From: Saccharothrix sp. ALI-22-I
GTDB lineage: Bacteria; Actinomycetota; Actinomycetes; Mycobacteriales; Pseudonocardiaceae
Assembly: GCF_001984175.1 (NCBI RefSeq)
Contig: NZ_MTQP01000056.1
Span: forward strand, 149,525 to 213,524
DNA: 64,000 bases
Direction of reading: 5' to 3'
A program made the position numbers and the translations under genes. The notes beneath the pieces are model-generated. The model saw only the letters and a program-made list of their open reading frames with translations. It did no database searches and was not told the origin of the DNA. Positions 52,266-62,800 of the stretch are shown here, one piece after another. Position 1 is the stretch's first letter. Each line of letters starts with the position of its first letter.

Positions 52266-53690
52266 CTAAGCGTGGTCGTCCTCCCCCAGGCGGTGCACCC
52301 GGATGAGGTTCGTCGAGCCGATGGTGCCAGGCGGCGAGCCTGCCACGACCACGACGAGGTCGCCCGGCTGGTACCGGCCGATGTCGATCATCGACAGGTC
52401 CACCTGGCGGACCATCTCGTCCGTCGAGTCCACCTTAGGCACCAAGAACGTCTCGGTGCCCCAGGTGAGAGAAAGCTGACTGCGCACGCTGGGCTCCGGC
52501 GTGAACGCCAGCAGCGGCAGCGGCGTGTGCAGGCGGGCCAGCCGCCGCACCGTGTCGCCGGACTGGGTGAACGCGACCAGCGCCTTCGCGTTGAGCCGCT
52601 CGCCGATGTCGCGGGCCGCGTAGGAGATCACGCCGCGCTTGGTGCGCGGGACGTGCGTCAGCGGCGGGACCACGGTGGATTCGGTCTCCACGGCCTCGAT
52701 GATGCGACCCATGGTCTTGACCGACTCGATGGCGTACCGGCCGACCGAGGTCTCGCCGGACAGCATCAGCGCGTCCGCGCCGTCGAGCACCGCGTTGGCG
52801 ACGTCCGAGGTCTCGGCGCGGGTCGGCCGGGAGTTGGTGATCATCGAGTCGAGCATCTGGGTGGCCACGATGACCGGCTTGGCGTTCTCCCGGGCGATCT
52901 GGATCGCCCGCTTCTGCACCAGCGGCACGTGCTCCAGCGGCAGTTCCACGCCCAGGTCGCCGCGGGCGACCATGACGCCGTCGAAGGCGAGCACGATCGC
53001 TTCGAGGTTGTCCACCGCCTCGGGCTTCTCGACCTTGGCGATGACCGGCTTGCGGCCGTGGCCCACGCGGTCCATCACCTGGTGGACCAGGTCGATGTCC
53101 GCGGGCGAGCGCACGAACGACAGGGCGATGAAGTCCACGCCCAGGTTGAGGGCGAACTCCAGGTCCTCGATGTCCTTCTCGGACATCGCGGGCACGGACA
53201 CGTCCATGCCGGGCAGCGAGAGGCCCTTGTTGTTGCTGACCGGGCCGCCCTCGGTGACCTCGCAGACCACGTCCGGGCCGTCGACCTCGGTGACGATCAG
53301 GCCGACCTTGCCGTCGTCCACCAGCAGCCGGTCGCCGACCTTGGCGTCCTGCGCCAGCTGCTTGTAGGTGGTGGAGACGCGGTCGTGGGTGCCTTCGACC
53401 TCTTCGACGGTCACCCGGACGATGTCACCGGTGCGCCATTCCACGGGGCCGTGGGCGAACCGGCCGAGCCGGATCTTGGGGCCTTGGAGGTCGGCCAGGA
53501 TGCCGACCGCGCGCCCGGAGGCGTCGGCCGCCGACCGGACGAGGTCGTAGACCTGCTTGTGGTCGGCATGGCTGCCGTGGCTGAAGTTCATCCGGGCCAC
53601 GTCCATGCCGGCCGCCACCAGCTCGTTGACCTTGTCCTCGGTCGCGGTGGCAGGACCCAGCGTACAGACGATCTTCGCGCGTCGACTCAC
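52266..53690 (-). CDS. pyk: Pyruvate kinase
   Basis: A 474-residue glycolytic enzyme converting PEP and ADP to pyruvate and ATP. AKIVCTLGPATATEDKVNELVAAGMDVARMNFSHGSH at the start and the catalytic KVEKPEAVDNLEAIVLAFDGVMVARGDLGVELP segment with Lys and the metal-binding Glu/Asp are clear. The C-terminal effector domain is complete. It is followed directly by tesB. GTG/ATG choice is settled by the family N-terminus. Confidence 0.96.
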   Translation of the reverse strand: MSRRAKIVCTLGPATATEDKVNELVAAGMDVARMNFSHGSHADHKQVYDLVRSAADASGRAVGILADLQGPKIRLGRFAHGPVEWRTGDIVRVTVEEVEGTHDRVSTTYKQLAQDAKVGDRLLVDDGKVGLIVTEVDGPDVVCEVTEGGPVSNNKGLSLPGMDVSVPAMSEKDIEDLEFALNLGVDFIALSFVRSPADIDLVHQVMDRVGHGRKPVIAKVEKPEAVDNLEAIVLAFDGVMVARGDLGVELPLEHVPLVQKRAIQIARENAKPVIVATQMLDSMITNSRPTRAETSDVANAVLDGADALMLSGETSVGRYAIESVKTMGRIIEAVETESTVVPPLTHVPRTKRGVISYAARDIGERLNAKALVAFTQSGDTVRRLARLHTPLPLLAFTPEPSVRSQLSLTWGTETFLVPKVDSTDEMVRQVDLSMIDIGRYQPGDLVVVVAGSPPGTIGSTNLIRVHRLGEDDHA

Positions 53691-53772
53691 GTTTCAGTAG
53701 CGTAGTCGCTGTCACTGGACCGATCAGGATGTACCGGGGGGTAATCTCCCCGAAACAGGCAGAATCGGCGTC

Positions 53773-54117
53773 GTGGGCGTCAGAATCCTTCCGTTCGTGG
53801 TCGCCGCGTTGCTCAGCGTCATCGTGCTGTTCACTCCGGCGTCAGGTCTGCCGACCGCGCCACCGGGCACCGACAAGGTGGTGCACTTCCTGCTGTTCGC
53901 CCTGCTCATGGCCACCGGGCGGTACGCGGGCCTGCCGCTCACGCCGCTGCTCGCGGGCCTGATCGGTTACGCGGCGGTCTCGGAAGTGTTGCAGTGGCTC
54001 ATCACCGCGCTGGGCCGCGGCGGTGACGTGCTGGACGGCCTGGTCGACGTGGCCGGTGTCGGCCTGGGCTACCTGGTCACCCGCACGGGCAGGCTCAGCG
54101 GAAGCCGACCTCGGTGA
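53773..54117 (+). CDS. VanZ family membrane protein
   Basis: A 114-residue protein with three to four membrane segments. DKVVHFLLFALLMATGRYAG and SEVLQWLITALGRGGDVLDGLVDVAGVGLG match the VanZ-like family, including the conserved H and E/Q and DxxxN/D positions. The last 23 bp overlap the 3' end of the convergent DUF2461 gene. Confidence 0.86.
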   Translation: MGVRILPFVVAALLSVIVLFTPASGLPTAPPGTDKVVHFLLFALLMATGRYAGLPLTPLLAGLIGYAAVSEVLQWLITALGRGGDVLDGLVDVAGVGLGYLVTRTGRLSGSRPR

Positions 54118-54772
54118 GCCCGATGTGGTCGGCGCACCAGTCGACGAACGGGGTCACCTCGCGCCACGCGCCGCGGACCCGGTCCAGGCAGCCCGGCTCG
54201 TGCAGCACGTCGTCCGGGGGCCACACCTTCGCCACGTAGACGCGCTTGTGCTTGAGCAGCTCGATGCGGGGGTGCTCGGGGTCGACGCCGCGCGGCGCCC
54301 GCTTGAGCTTGTCGCCGCGCAGTTCCCAGCCGGTCTTGGCGAGCTTGGCGAGCAGCTTCTCCAGGGCCCGGCCGCGTACGTCGTCGGCGACCGATTCGCG
54401 GTAGCGGGCGAGCTGGTCGGACGCCATGGCGAACGACCCGCCGGCCACGAACAGGCCTTCGGTGCCGATCTGGACGTAGTGCGCGCCGCCGCCGCGGCCC
54501 AACTCGACCACGCCGCCGCAGTGGTCTTTGTAGGGCGTCTTGTCCTTGCTGAACCGCACATCGCGATAGGGCCGGAAGACCTTTCCTTTACCGAACTCGG
54601 ACTCCAGCGCGGCGAGCAGGGCCTCCATGGGCGCTCGGACATCGTGCAGGTACACGTCCTTGTGGTCGTCCCAGTACGCCCTGGAGTTGTCGACCTCCAG
54701 TCCGTCGTAGAAGTCGATGGCGTGTTCGCCGAAGCCGGTGAATTCCACGGCACACAGCTTACGTACGTCCAT
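54095..54772 (-). CDS. DUF2461 family protein
   Basis: A 225-residue DUF2461 (TIGR02453) protein: FYDGLEVDNSRAYWDDHKDVYLHDVRAPME at the start and FRPYRDVRFSKDKTPYKDHCGGVVE, IGTEGLFVAGGSFAM in the middle are typical. The function of the family is unknown. Its 3' end overlaps the VanZ gene. Confidence 0.92.
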   Translation of the reverse strand: MDVRKLCAVEFTGFGEHAIDFYDGLEVDNSRAYWDDHKDVYLHDVRAPMEALLAALESEFGKGKVFRPYRDVRFSKDKTPYKDHCGGVVELGRGGGAHYVQIGTEGLFVAGGSFAMASDQLARYRESVADDVRGRALEKLLAKLAKTGWELRGDKLKRAPRGVDPEHPRIELLKHKRVYVAKVWPPDDVLHEPGCLDRVRGAWREVTPFVDWCADHIGLTEVGFR

Positions 54773-54840
54773 CCGTGGTCATTCGGACGCTCTATACCAA
54801 CGCGTCACCGAGTGGTCGCTTTCTGTGCATAATCGGCCGG

Positions 54841-56502
54841 ATGGGTAGGAAATCGGCGCTGGCCGGCTGGCTGCGGGGACTCGACGCACAGGAGATCCGC
54901 GACATCCTGGCGCTGCGCGAGGACGCCGCCGACCGCCGACCCCACTCGTTGCGGGCGTTGGCGGACGAGTTGACCACGACGGTGTCGCTGCGGGCCGCCG
55001 TCGACGGGCTCGACCAGGCTTGCCGGGACGTGTTGGACACCGCGGTGCGGCTCGGCGACGAGGCCGGTGTGGACGTGCTGGCGGAACGGTTGCGGTGCAC
55101 CGGGAAGGCGTCGCGGGCGGAGCTCAAGCGGGCGTTGGGGCAGTTGCGCGCGCGGGCGCTGCTGTGGCCGGCGGGTGATCGGCTGATCAGCTCGCCGGGT
55201 CTGCGGCCGTTGGAGGAGGTGCCGCCGCGCCGCATCACGCCCGCGCCGCGCACGCCTCGCCGTGCCGCGCAGCAACGGGGTTTCGCCGACCGGGCCGCGA
55301 TCCGGGCCGCGACGTCCACTGTGGACGGTGTGACGCGGCTGGTGGAGCTGTGCGACGTGGAGCACGTGGTGTGCCGGGTCGGGGTGGGGTTGCGGGAGCT
55401 GCGGCGGGTCGCGGGTGTGCTGCGCACCGACGAGGTGCGGGCGCGGCTGTGGGTGGAGCTGGCGGTGGAGGCGCGGTTGCTCGCGGTGGACGACGGCAGG
55501 CTGGTGCCGACCGGCCGGTCGGACGGGTGGCGTGCCGGGACGCCCGCGGTCCGGCTCGCGGCGCTGGCCGACGCGTGGCCGCGGATGACGTGGACCAGGC
55601 GGGGTGTGCTGGAGCACTACGGGCGGCTGGGCGAGGACGAGGCGTACGAGCACCGGCACGAGGTGGTGGCGGAGCTGGTGTGGACGCGGCCCGCGGTGCA
55701 CGACCGGGCGGCGACGGAGGCGGCGCTGGCGGAGGCCGAGTCGGTGGGTCTGGTCGCGTTGGGCGCGCCGACCGCGTTGGGCCGCGCGGTGTTGGCGGGT
55801 CGTGCGGCGGAGGTGGCGGAGGTGGCGGACCGGTTCGTGCCGCCCGACGCGTTGGAGCGGGTGGTGCCGGAGGTGGCGCGGCGACACGGGCGGATCACCG
55901 TGACGCCGGTGGCGTGCTGCGTGCGGGCGGAGGACCCGGTGCTGTTGAGCGAGATCGCCGGGCACCGGTCGTTGGCGCGGCTGTCGTTGCAGCCGTTGGG
56001 GCCGACGGTCCTGGCGTCCGCGAAGCCCGCGCCGGAGACGTTGGCGCTGCTGCGGGCGGCCGGTTACGCGCCGACGACGTCGACCGCGGACGGCATGTCG
56101 GTGCTGGAGCGGGTGCCCAGGCGCCGGGTCGAGCCGCCCGCGCCGGTGCGCGGGACGACCGGTGGGTCGCGGCCGCCGTTGACCGGGCCGGAGCTGGCGG
56201 AGCTGGCGTCGGCGCTGGTCGAGCGGGAGCGGCCGAGACCGAACACGGGGACGGTGCGCCTGCTGCGGGACCAGTCGCTGGTGTTGCGGGATGCGGAGGT
56301 GGTGCTGCTGGCGGAGGCTCTGGTGACCCGGACGTCGGTGGAGATCGCCGTGGCGAACGGCCCGAGGAGCACCGTGAAGCACGTGATCACCCCCGTCGAC
56401 CACGCCGCCGGGAACCTGAAAGCCAACTGCGCACCTCGCGGTGAACACCGCGAGTTCCCGGTCAGCCGCATCCGTTCGGTGCGCGCGGTGACCGGCGTCT
56501 GA
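54841..56502 (+). CDS. Helicase-associated domain protein (DNA-binding, XPB-type C-terminal)
   Basis: A 553-residue protein resembling actinobacterial proteins with a Helicase_C_3 (XPB/Ssl2 N-terminal-like) domain and winged-helix repeats (LRALADELTTTVSLRAAVDGL; AELKRALGQLRARALL). No helicase motifs are visible. The C-terminal part (ITVTPVACCVRAEDPVLLSEIAGHRSLARLSLQPLGPTVLAS) is the typical domain. The ATG at 54841 begins the conserved part. Family members are often around 700 residues, so this one appears shortened in the middle (Pro/Arg-rich linker near residue 140). It is the flanking gene of the polyketide cluster. Confidence 0.7.
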   Translation: MGRKSALAGWLRGLDAQEIRDILALREDAADRRPHSLRALADELTTTVSLRAAVDGLDQACRDVLDTAVRLGDEAGVDVLAERLRCTGKASRAELKRALGQLRARALLWPAGDRLISSPGLRPLEEVPPRRITPAPRTPRRAAQQRGFADRAAIRAATSTVDGVTRLVELCDVEHVVCRVGVGLRELRRVAGVLRTDEVRARLWVELAVEARLLAVDDGRLVPTGRSDGWRAGTPAVRLAALADAWPRMTWTRRGVLEHYGRLGEDEAYEHRHEVVAELVWTRPAVHDRAATEAALAEAESVGLVALGAPTALGRAVLAGRAAEVAEVADRFVPPDALERVVPEVARRHGRITVTPVACCVRAEDPVLLSEIAGHRSLARLSLQPLGPTVLASAKPAPETLALLRAAGYAPTTSTADGMSVLERVPRRRVEPPAPVRGTTGGSRPPLTGPELAELASALVERERPRPNTGTVRLLRDQSLVLRDAEVVLLAEALVTRTSVEIAVANGPRSTVKHVITPVDHAAGNLKANCAPRGEHREFPVSRIRSVRAVTGV

Positions 56503-56506
56503 TGTG

Positions 56507-56544
56507 GCCGGCCCCTCCCACTCCGCGCGGTGGGAAGGGCCGGC
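56507..56544. terminator. Bidirectional terminator at the left edge of the polyketide operon
   Basis: Arms 56507-56520 (GCCGGCCCCTCCCA) and 56531-56544 pair at 13 of 14 positions with a 10-nt loop, between the convergent helicase-associated and aminotransferase genes. Confidence 0.82.
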
Positions 56545-56558
56545 GTGGGCCGTTGCGG

Positions 56559-58064
56559 TCAGGACGTGGTGAAGCCCCGGGCGTCCTGGGTCCGCAGGAT
56601 CTCGCACACCGCGCGCAGGGCGGTGTGCAGGCGGGCGATCTCGGTGTCGGTCAGCAGGATCGACGGTTCGAAGCGGAGCGTGGTGACGGCGCTCGCGGTC
56701 GGGAAGGTGCGGATGTCGTGGGCCTGCAGCAGGTAGCCGGCGATCACGTAGCCGAGGAAGCCGGCGTTCTCGCGGATGGCCGCCGACGACGCCTCGGTCT
56801 GGGCGTGGAATTCCAGGCCCAGCATCAGGCCGCGACCGCGGACGTCCTTGACCACGTCCGGGTAGTCGGCCCGCACCGCACGCAGTGCGCCCGCCAGCTT
56901 CTCGCCCAGCTCGGCCGCCTGCCGGTACGCGCGGCCGTCGTCGGCCTCCAGCAGGTCCAGCACGGTCGACGCGATGTGGCAGGAGAACGCGTCCTTCGCG
57001 AACGTCGAGCTGTGCACCAGCTCGAAGTCCGGCCGGTACCGCGACTCGCGCACCAGCAGCACCGACGCCTTCGCCACCCCGCCACCGAGGCTCTTCGCCA
57101 ACGCGTAGTAGTCGCCGCGCAGCCCCACCAGGGAACTGGCCAGGAACGCCCCGGACCGCCCCATCCCGCTCTGGATCTCGTCCACCACGATCGGCACCCC
57201 GAGCCCGGCGCACGCCTGTTGGATCTCGCCCGCCAGCTCGGCCGACACCACGTTGATGCCGCCCTCGCCCTGGATGGGCTCCAGCAGGAACGCCGCGATC
57301 ACCGGGTAGTCCCGCTCGACCACTCGCACCTCGCCGCCCTCGACGACGACGTCGAGCACCACGGCGCGCGCGGAGTCCACCACTTCCTTCACCGCGCCCG
57401 GCTGGTCGAACGGCACGAACCGCGCCTGCGCCGCCAGGGCCGAGAACGGTGTGCGGTAGTCGGCGTTGTGGGTCAGCTGCACGCTGCCCGCCAGCTTCCC
57501 GTGGAACGAGCCCTCCAGCGTCAGGAACAGCGGCGGGCGGGCGGTGACCGACGCGTTGTGCCGGGCGATCCGCTCGAACTCGCTCGCGGCGAGCCGGCCG
57601 GGCGCAACAGCGGCCAGGTTGGCCCGCACCGAGTCCATCAGCTCACCCGCGCGCAGCACCCGGTCCAGCTCGGCGTGCTTGATCGCCGCCTCGATGGCCT
57701 CCGCGCCGCTGTTGGCGAAGATCGCCGAGAACGCCTCGTCGTCACCCAGTTCGCGCCGGATGATCCGGTTGAGCCGGTTGGCCACCTCGTTGGCGTAGGG
57801 GTGTCGGGAGAACTGGGCGTGGATCGGGGTCCGCGCGGCGAGCAGCTCCTGCGCACGGGCCACGATCGCGGGGTGGTTGTGGCCGAGCATCAACGAGCCG
57901 TAGCCGCCCGCGAAGTCCAGCACCGGCACCTCGCGGCCGTCTTCGGCACGCCGGTAGAGCGTGTTGCCCTCGGCGCGGACGTACTCGACGTCCAGCCCGA
58001 TGCTCGACAGCCACCCGCGCAGGTGGGGCTCGGCGAGTTCGCGGTCGCTGTGGACGGCGGTCAT
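56559..58064 (-). CDS. Class III aminotransferase of the polyketide operon
   Basis: A 501-residue PLP fold I, class III (omega-type) aminotransferase. LDFAGGYGSLMLGHNHP near residue 50, FANSGAEAIEAAIKHAE, FLTLEGSFHGKLAGSV, VVDEIQSGMGRSGAF (PLP Asp) and YYALAKSLGGG (PLP Lys) are all present. It follows, on the same strand and 15 bp after the carboxylase epsilon gene, a PKS that ends in a reductase. The natural substrate is then the aldehyde set free by that reductase, giving a terminal amine, as CpkG does in coelimycin biosynthesis. This is inference; the closest known homologue was not searched. Confidence 0.86.
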   Translation of the reverse strand: MTAVHSDRELAEPHLRGWLSSIGLDVEYVRAEGNTLYRRAEDGREVPVLDFAGGYGSLMLGHNHPAIVARAQELLAARTPIHAQFSRHPYANEVANRLNRIIRRELGDDEAFSAIFANSGAEAIEAAIKHAELDRVLRAGELMDSVRANLAAVAPGRLAASEFERIARHNASVTARPPLFLTLEGSFHGKLAGSVQLTHNADYRTPFSALAAQARFVPFDQPGAVKEVVDSARAVVLDVVVEGGEVRVVERDYPVIAAFLLEPIQGEGGINVVSAELAGEIQQACAGLGVPIVVDEIQSGMGRSGAFLASSLVGLRGDYYALAKSLGGGVAKASVLLVRESRYRPDFELVHSSTFAKDAFSCHIASTVLDLLEADDGRAYRQAAELGEKLAGALRAVRADYPDVVKDVRGRGLMLGLEFHAQTEASSAAIRENAGFLGYVIAGYLLQAHDIRTFPTASAVTTLRFEPSILLTDTEIARLHTALRAVCEILRTQDARGFTTS

Positions 58065-58079
58065 GGGTGCCTCTCTTCC

Positions 58080-58259
58080 TCAACGGGAGTACTGGTTCCA
58101 CGCGCCGGGCGCGTGATAGGGCGGCAAGGACCACGTGGGCGCCGCGGCCGGTGCGGGCTCGTCGACGCGCAGGAGCGCCAGCACGGCGACCGTGACGGCC
58201 GCCAGCTCCTCCGGGTCCGGCGCGCCGCGGTCCACGCGCAGGAACGGTGTGCCGGTCAC
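58080..58259 (-). CDS. accE: Acyl-CoA carboxylase epsilon subunit
   Basis: A 59-residue protein: GTPFLRVDRGAPDPEELAAV at the start, then an Ala/Pro linker and YHAPGAWNQYSR at the end, the pattern of the small epsilon subunits that stabilise actinobacterial acyl-CoA carboxylases. GTG 58259 overlaps the beta-subunit stop by 4 bp. Confidence 0.85.
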   Translation of the reverse strand: MTGTPFLRVDRGAPDPEELAAVTVAVLALLRVDEPAPAAAPTWSLPPYHAPGAWNQYSR

Positions 58260-59830
58260 GTGGGCGGGTTCCCGTGCTTGCGGGCGGGGATGTCGGCGCG
58301 CTTGGCGCGCAGCACGGACAGCGCCTCGATCAGCGTGGACCGGGTCCGCGCCGGGTCGATGACGTCGTCCACGAGCCCGCGTTCGGCCGCGTAGTAGGGG
58401 TGCATCAGCTCGCGCTGGTACTCCTTGATCCGCTGCACCCGCGCTTCCTCCGGATCGGGCGCGGCGGCGATCTCGCGGCGGAACACGACGTTCGCCGCGC
58501 CCTCGGCGCCCATCACCGCGATCTCGTTGATGGGCCAGGCGAACGACAGGTCGGTGCCGATGGACCGCGAGTCCATCACGATGTACGCGCCGCCGTAGGC
58601 CTTGCGCAGGATCATCTGGATGCGGGGCACGGTCGCCGCGCAGTACGCGTACAGCAGCTTCGCGCCGTGCCGGATGATGCCGCCGTGCTCCTGCTCCCGT
58701 CCGGGCAGGAAGCCGGGCACGTCGACCAGCGTCACCAGCGGGATGCTGAACGCGTCGCACGTCTGCACGAACCGCGCCGCCTTCTCCGACGCGTGGATGT
58801 CGAGCACGCCGGCCAGGGACGCGGGCTGGTTGGCCACGATGCCGACCACGTGCCCGTCGAGCCGGGCCAACCCGCAGATGATGTTGGTCGCCCAGGTGGC
58901 GTGCACCTCGAACAGGTCGCCGTCGTCGACGATCTCCTCGATCACCGCGCGCATGTCGTAGGCCTGGTTCGGGTCGGCCGGCACCAGGTCGAGCAGCGCG
59001 GTGTTCTCCCGGTCGACCGGGTCGTCCGACGCCACGACCGGCGGCAGCTCGCGGTTGTTCGCGGGCAGCATCGACACCAGGTGCCGGACGTCGGCCAGGC
59101 ACTCGACCTCGTCGTCGTAGAGGAACTGCGCCGCCCCGGACACCCCGGCGTGCACGTCGGCACCGCCCAGCTGCTCGTGCGTGATGTCCTCGCCGGTCAC
59201 CGAGCGCACCACGTCCGGCCCGGTGATGAACATCTGCGAGATGCCCCGCACCATGAACACGAAGTCGGTCAACGCGGGCGAGTATGTGGCGCCGCCCGCG
59301 CACGGCCCGAGCATCACGCTGATCTGCGGGATCACGCCGGACGCCCGGACGTTGCGGCGGAAGATGCCGCCGTACCCGGCGAGCGCGGAGACGCCTTCCT
59401 GGATGCGCGCGCCCGCGCCGTCGCTGAGGCTGATGATGGGCGCGCCCGCCGACTCGGCGAGGTCCATCACCTTGTGGATCTTCTCGGCGTGCGCCTCGCC
59501 CAGCGACCCGCCGAAGATGCGGAAGTCGTGCGCGTAGACGAACACCGTGCGGCCGTGGACGCGGCCCCAGCCGGTGACCACGCCGTCGGTGTGCGGGCGG
59601 CGGTCCTCCAGGCCGAACCCGGTGGCCCGGTGCCGGCGCAGCTGTTCGATCTCGCGGAACGTGCCCTCGTCGAACAGCAGGTCCAGCCGTTCCCGCACGG
59701 TCAGCTTGCCCCGGTCGCGCTGCGCCTGCGAGGCCTTGGCGAACGGTCCGGGCTCGGCCTGCTCGCGTAACGCGCGCAGTTCGGCGACGCGGGCGCGGAT
59801 GTCGCGCGGCGCTTCGTCGGTGACAGTCAT
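58256..59830 (-). CDS. Acyl-CoA carboxylase beta subunit (carboxyltransferase)
   Basis: A 524-residue AccD/PccB-type carboxyltransferase with N- and C-terminal crotonase-like halves: GARIQEGVSALAGYGGIFRRNV, GPCAGGATYSPALTDF (first oxyanion region) and KAYGGAYIVMDSRSIGTDLSFAWP. The position equivalent to the Asp/Ile that sets acetyl versus propionyl preference was not aligned, so substrate choice is open. The gene is 8 bp after the PKS and 4 bp overlaps the epsilon gene; it probably supplies the extender (malonyl-CoA) for the pathway. The alpha (biotin) subunit is not in the window. Confidence 0.93.
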   Translation of the reverse strand: MTVTDEAPRDIRARVAELRALREQAEPGPFAKASQAQRDRGKLTVRERLDLLFDEGTFREIEQLRRHRATGFGLEDRRPHTDGVVTGWGRVHGRTVFVYAHDFRIFGGSLGEAHAEKIHKVMDLAESAGAPIISLSDGAGARIQEGVSALAGYGGIFRRNVRASGVIPQISVMLGPCAGGATYSPALTDFVFMVRGISQMFITGPDVVRSVTGEDITHEQLGGADVHAGVSGAAQFLYDDEVECLADVRHLVSMLPANNRELPPVVASDDPVDRENTALLDLVPADPNQAYDMRAVIEEIVDDGDLFEVHATWATNIICGLARLDGHVVGIVANQPASLAGVLDIHASEKAARFVQTCDAFSIPLVTLVDVPGFLPGREQEHGGIIRHGAKLLYAYCAATVPRIQMILRKAYGGAYIVMDSRSIGTDLSFAWPINEIAVMGAEGAANVVFRREIAAAPDPEEARVQRIKEYQRELMHPYYAAERGLVDDVIDPARTRSTLIEALSVLRAKRADIPARKHGNPPT

Positions 59831-59838
59831 GGTCCCCC

Positions 59839-62800
59839 TCAATCCAGGGTTCGCGGCGGCGACGGCGGGAGGTACCCGGCGCGCACGAAGAAGTCGACGT
59901 ACTTGGTGAACAGGTCCTCCCCGACGACCGGGCGGCGCACCCCGGTGGGTGCCAGCGCCGCGTCGGTCTCGGTGGTGTCGATGGGCGGGTAGAAGGCCTC
60001 GCTGTCCGCGGCCATCAGCTCGAACGCGTCCAGCAGCGGCAGCAGGGCGTTGTCCCGGTCGGCGCGGACCCGGTCGCGGAACGCGTCGCGGTCCAGCTCG
60101 CGCAACGGGTAGCCCGCCGTGCGCAGGTGCTCCACGAAGTCGGCGAAGCCCTGGTGGCCGGGGTTGCAGAAGTGGAACGTCCGCCCGGTCCCCTGCCGGG
60201 CGAGCGCGGTGATGCCGGCCGACACGTAGTCCACCGGCACCATGTGCACTGCGCCGTTGAGTCCCGCGGGCACGGCCTGTGCCTGCACCAGGCCCTTCAG
60301 GCTGAGCCAGACGAAGTCGCGGGTCTGGCCGGCGCCGTTGTCCTGGTCGCCGCAGATCACGTCCACCCGGTAGACCGACACCGGCAGGCCGCGGTCGCGG
60401 GCGAGGTCGACCACCTGCTCGGCCACCCACTTGGTGCGCAGGTAGTTGCTGGGCAGGGCTTCGGCCGGGCCGGTGGGGTCGGTGACCTTCAGCGGCACGC
60501 CCGGTTCGACCACGCCCTGGAACACGCCGACCGTGGACACGTGGTGCACCGGGACGGTGCGGTGCCGTGCGGCCAGCCGCAGCACCTCCTCGGTGCCGCG
60601 CACGTTGGGCACTTTCAGCTCGTCGTAGGAACGCAGCCAGTTGACCGTCGCACCCGCGTGGAACACCACGTCGACGTCCCGGGCCAGCCGGTCGAACCGC
60701 TCCTCGGTCAGCCCCAGCCGGGGCGCGCCGAGATCACCGACCACAATGGACACCCGGTCGCGGTCGACGTCCACCTGGTACCAGCGCAGGTTCGCGTCGA
60801 GCTTGTCGCGTGCCTGCTCCTCGCTGTCCGCACGAACCAGGCAGTGCACGCGCGCGGTCGTGTCGCGGAGGATGTCGCGCAGCAGGAACGCGCCCAGGAA
60901 CCCGGTCGCGCCGGTGAGGAACACCTCGCGCGGGTCGTCCGCGACCCGGACGACCTCGGCGGCGGGCCGGATGTCGTCGGCCAACCGGATGTCGGCGGCG
61001 TAGTCGACCCCTTGGGCGTTGTTCTCTTCACCTACCTCCGCGTGCAGGTAGTCGGCGAGCGCGGCCGGCGTGGGGTGGTCGAACACCAGCGTCGCGGGCA
61101 GCGACAGACCGGTGGCCGCGGCCAGCCGGTTGCGCAGCTCGACCGAGGTGAGCGAGTCGAACCCGAGGTCGGCCAGCTTCCGGTCGGGCTCGACACCGCC
61201 GGTGTGGCCCAGCACGTGGGCCGCCTCGCCGAGCACCAGGTCCAGCACGGCCGCGCGGCGTTCCGCCTCGGGCAGGTCGGCGAGGTCGAGCGCGGTGTCG
61301 GCCCGGTCGGTGGCCCGCGGCCGGGCGGTGGTGCGGGTCAGGCCGGTGAGGATCGCGGGCACCCGGTCGGGCCGCGTCCGCAGGGTCGGCACGTCGATCG
61401 GCGTCGCGACCACCGCCGGCAGGCCGCTGCGCAGCGCCGCGTCGAGCAGGCCGGGCCCGGTGTCGGCGGTGACCGGGAGGAACCCGGTGCGGGCGATGCG
61501 CTTGAGGTCGGCCTCCTCCAGGTGCCCGCCGAGACCGCCGACACCCGCCCACAGGCCCCACGCGATGGACGTCGCCGCCAGGCCGAGGCCCGCGCGGTGC
61601 TCGGCGAGGGCGTCGAGGGCGACGTTCGCGGCGGCGTAGTTGCCCTGGCCCGGTCCGCCGACGACACCCGCGATGGAGGAGAACAGGACGAACGCGGTGA
61701 GGTCGAGGTGCCGGGTCGCCTCGTGCAGGTGCCAGGCGGCGTCGGCCTTGGGCCCGAGCACGGCGCTCAGGCGGTCCGGGGTGAGCGAGCCGATCACCGC
61801 GTCGTCCAGCACACCGGCCGTGTGCACGACACCGGTCAGCGGGTGCTCGGCCGGGATGGCGGCGATGAGCCGGCCGACGGCGGCACGGTCGCCGACGTCG
61901 CACGCGGCGACGGTGACGTGCGCGCCGAGACCGGTCAGCTCGGCCTGGAGTTCGGCCGCGCCGGGGCCGGCCAGACCGCGACGACCGGCGAGGAGCAGGC
62001 GCGTCACACCGTGCTCGGTGACCAGGTGGCGGGCGACGAGCGCACCCAGCGCACCCGTGCCACCGGTGATCAGGACGGTGCCCGCGGTGTCCCAACCCGG
62101 CCCCGGCACGGCGGGCTCGTGCACCCGGGTCAGCCTCGGGACCAGCACCGTTCCGTCCCGCACCGCCGCCTGGGACTGCCCGGACGCCAGCACCGCGGCC
62201 AGCGACCCACCCGGCTCGGCCAGGTGGTCCACGTCGACCAGCACGATCCGCCCCGGCGCCTCCGCCTGCGCGGACCGGATCAGGCCCCACACCGCCGCGG
62301 CCGCCGGGTCGCGCGGCCCGCCGTCGACACCCACCGCGCACCGCGTGATCACGACCAGCGGGGTGTCGGCGAGCCCGTCGTCGGCCAGCCAGCGCCGGGC
62401 GAACGCCAACGCCTCCCGCGTCGCCCGGTGCACGTTGCCCGGCGCGTCCTCCACACCCAGCACGAACGGCACCGCCACCGCGTCCACACCGGACACGTCG
62501 GCACCGGCCTGATCGGTGTCCAGCACCCGCCACCGCAACGCCCGCACCGGTTTCGGCGCGACGATCGGCACCCACTCGGTCCGGAACAGCGAGTCGTGCG
62601 CCCGACTCCGGTCCGGCTCGGCCACCGACCGGGTCCGCACCTCGCCCACCGTCAACACCGGAACACCACCCGGGCTGACCGCCTCGACCGAAACCCCGTC
62701 CGGCGTCGCGACCCGACGAACCCGCAGCGCCGTCGCGCCCGCAGCGTGCAGGCGCACCGACCGCCAGTGGTACCCGAACCCGTCCCCGACCGCCGCTTCC

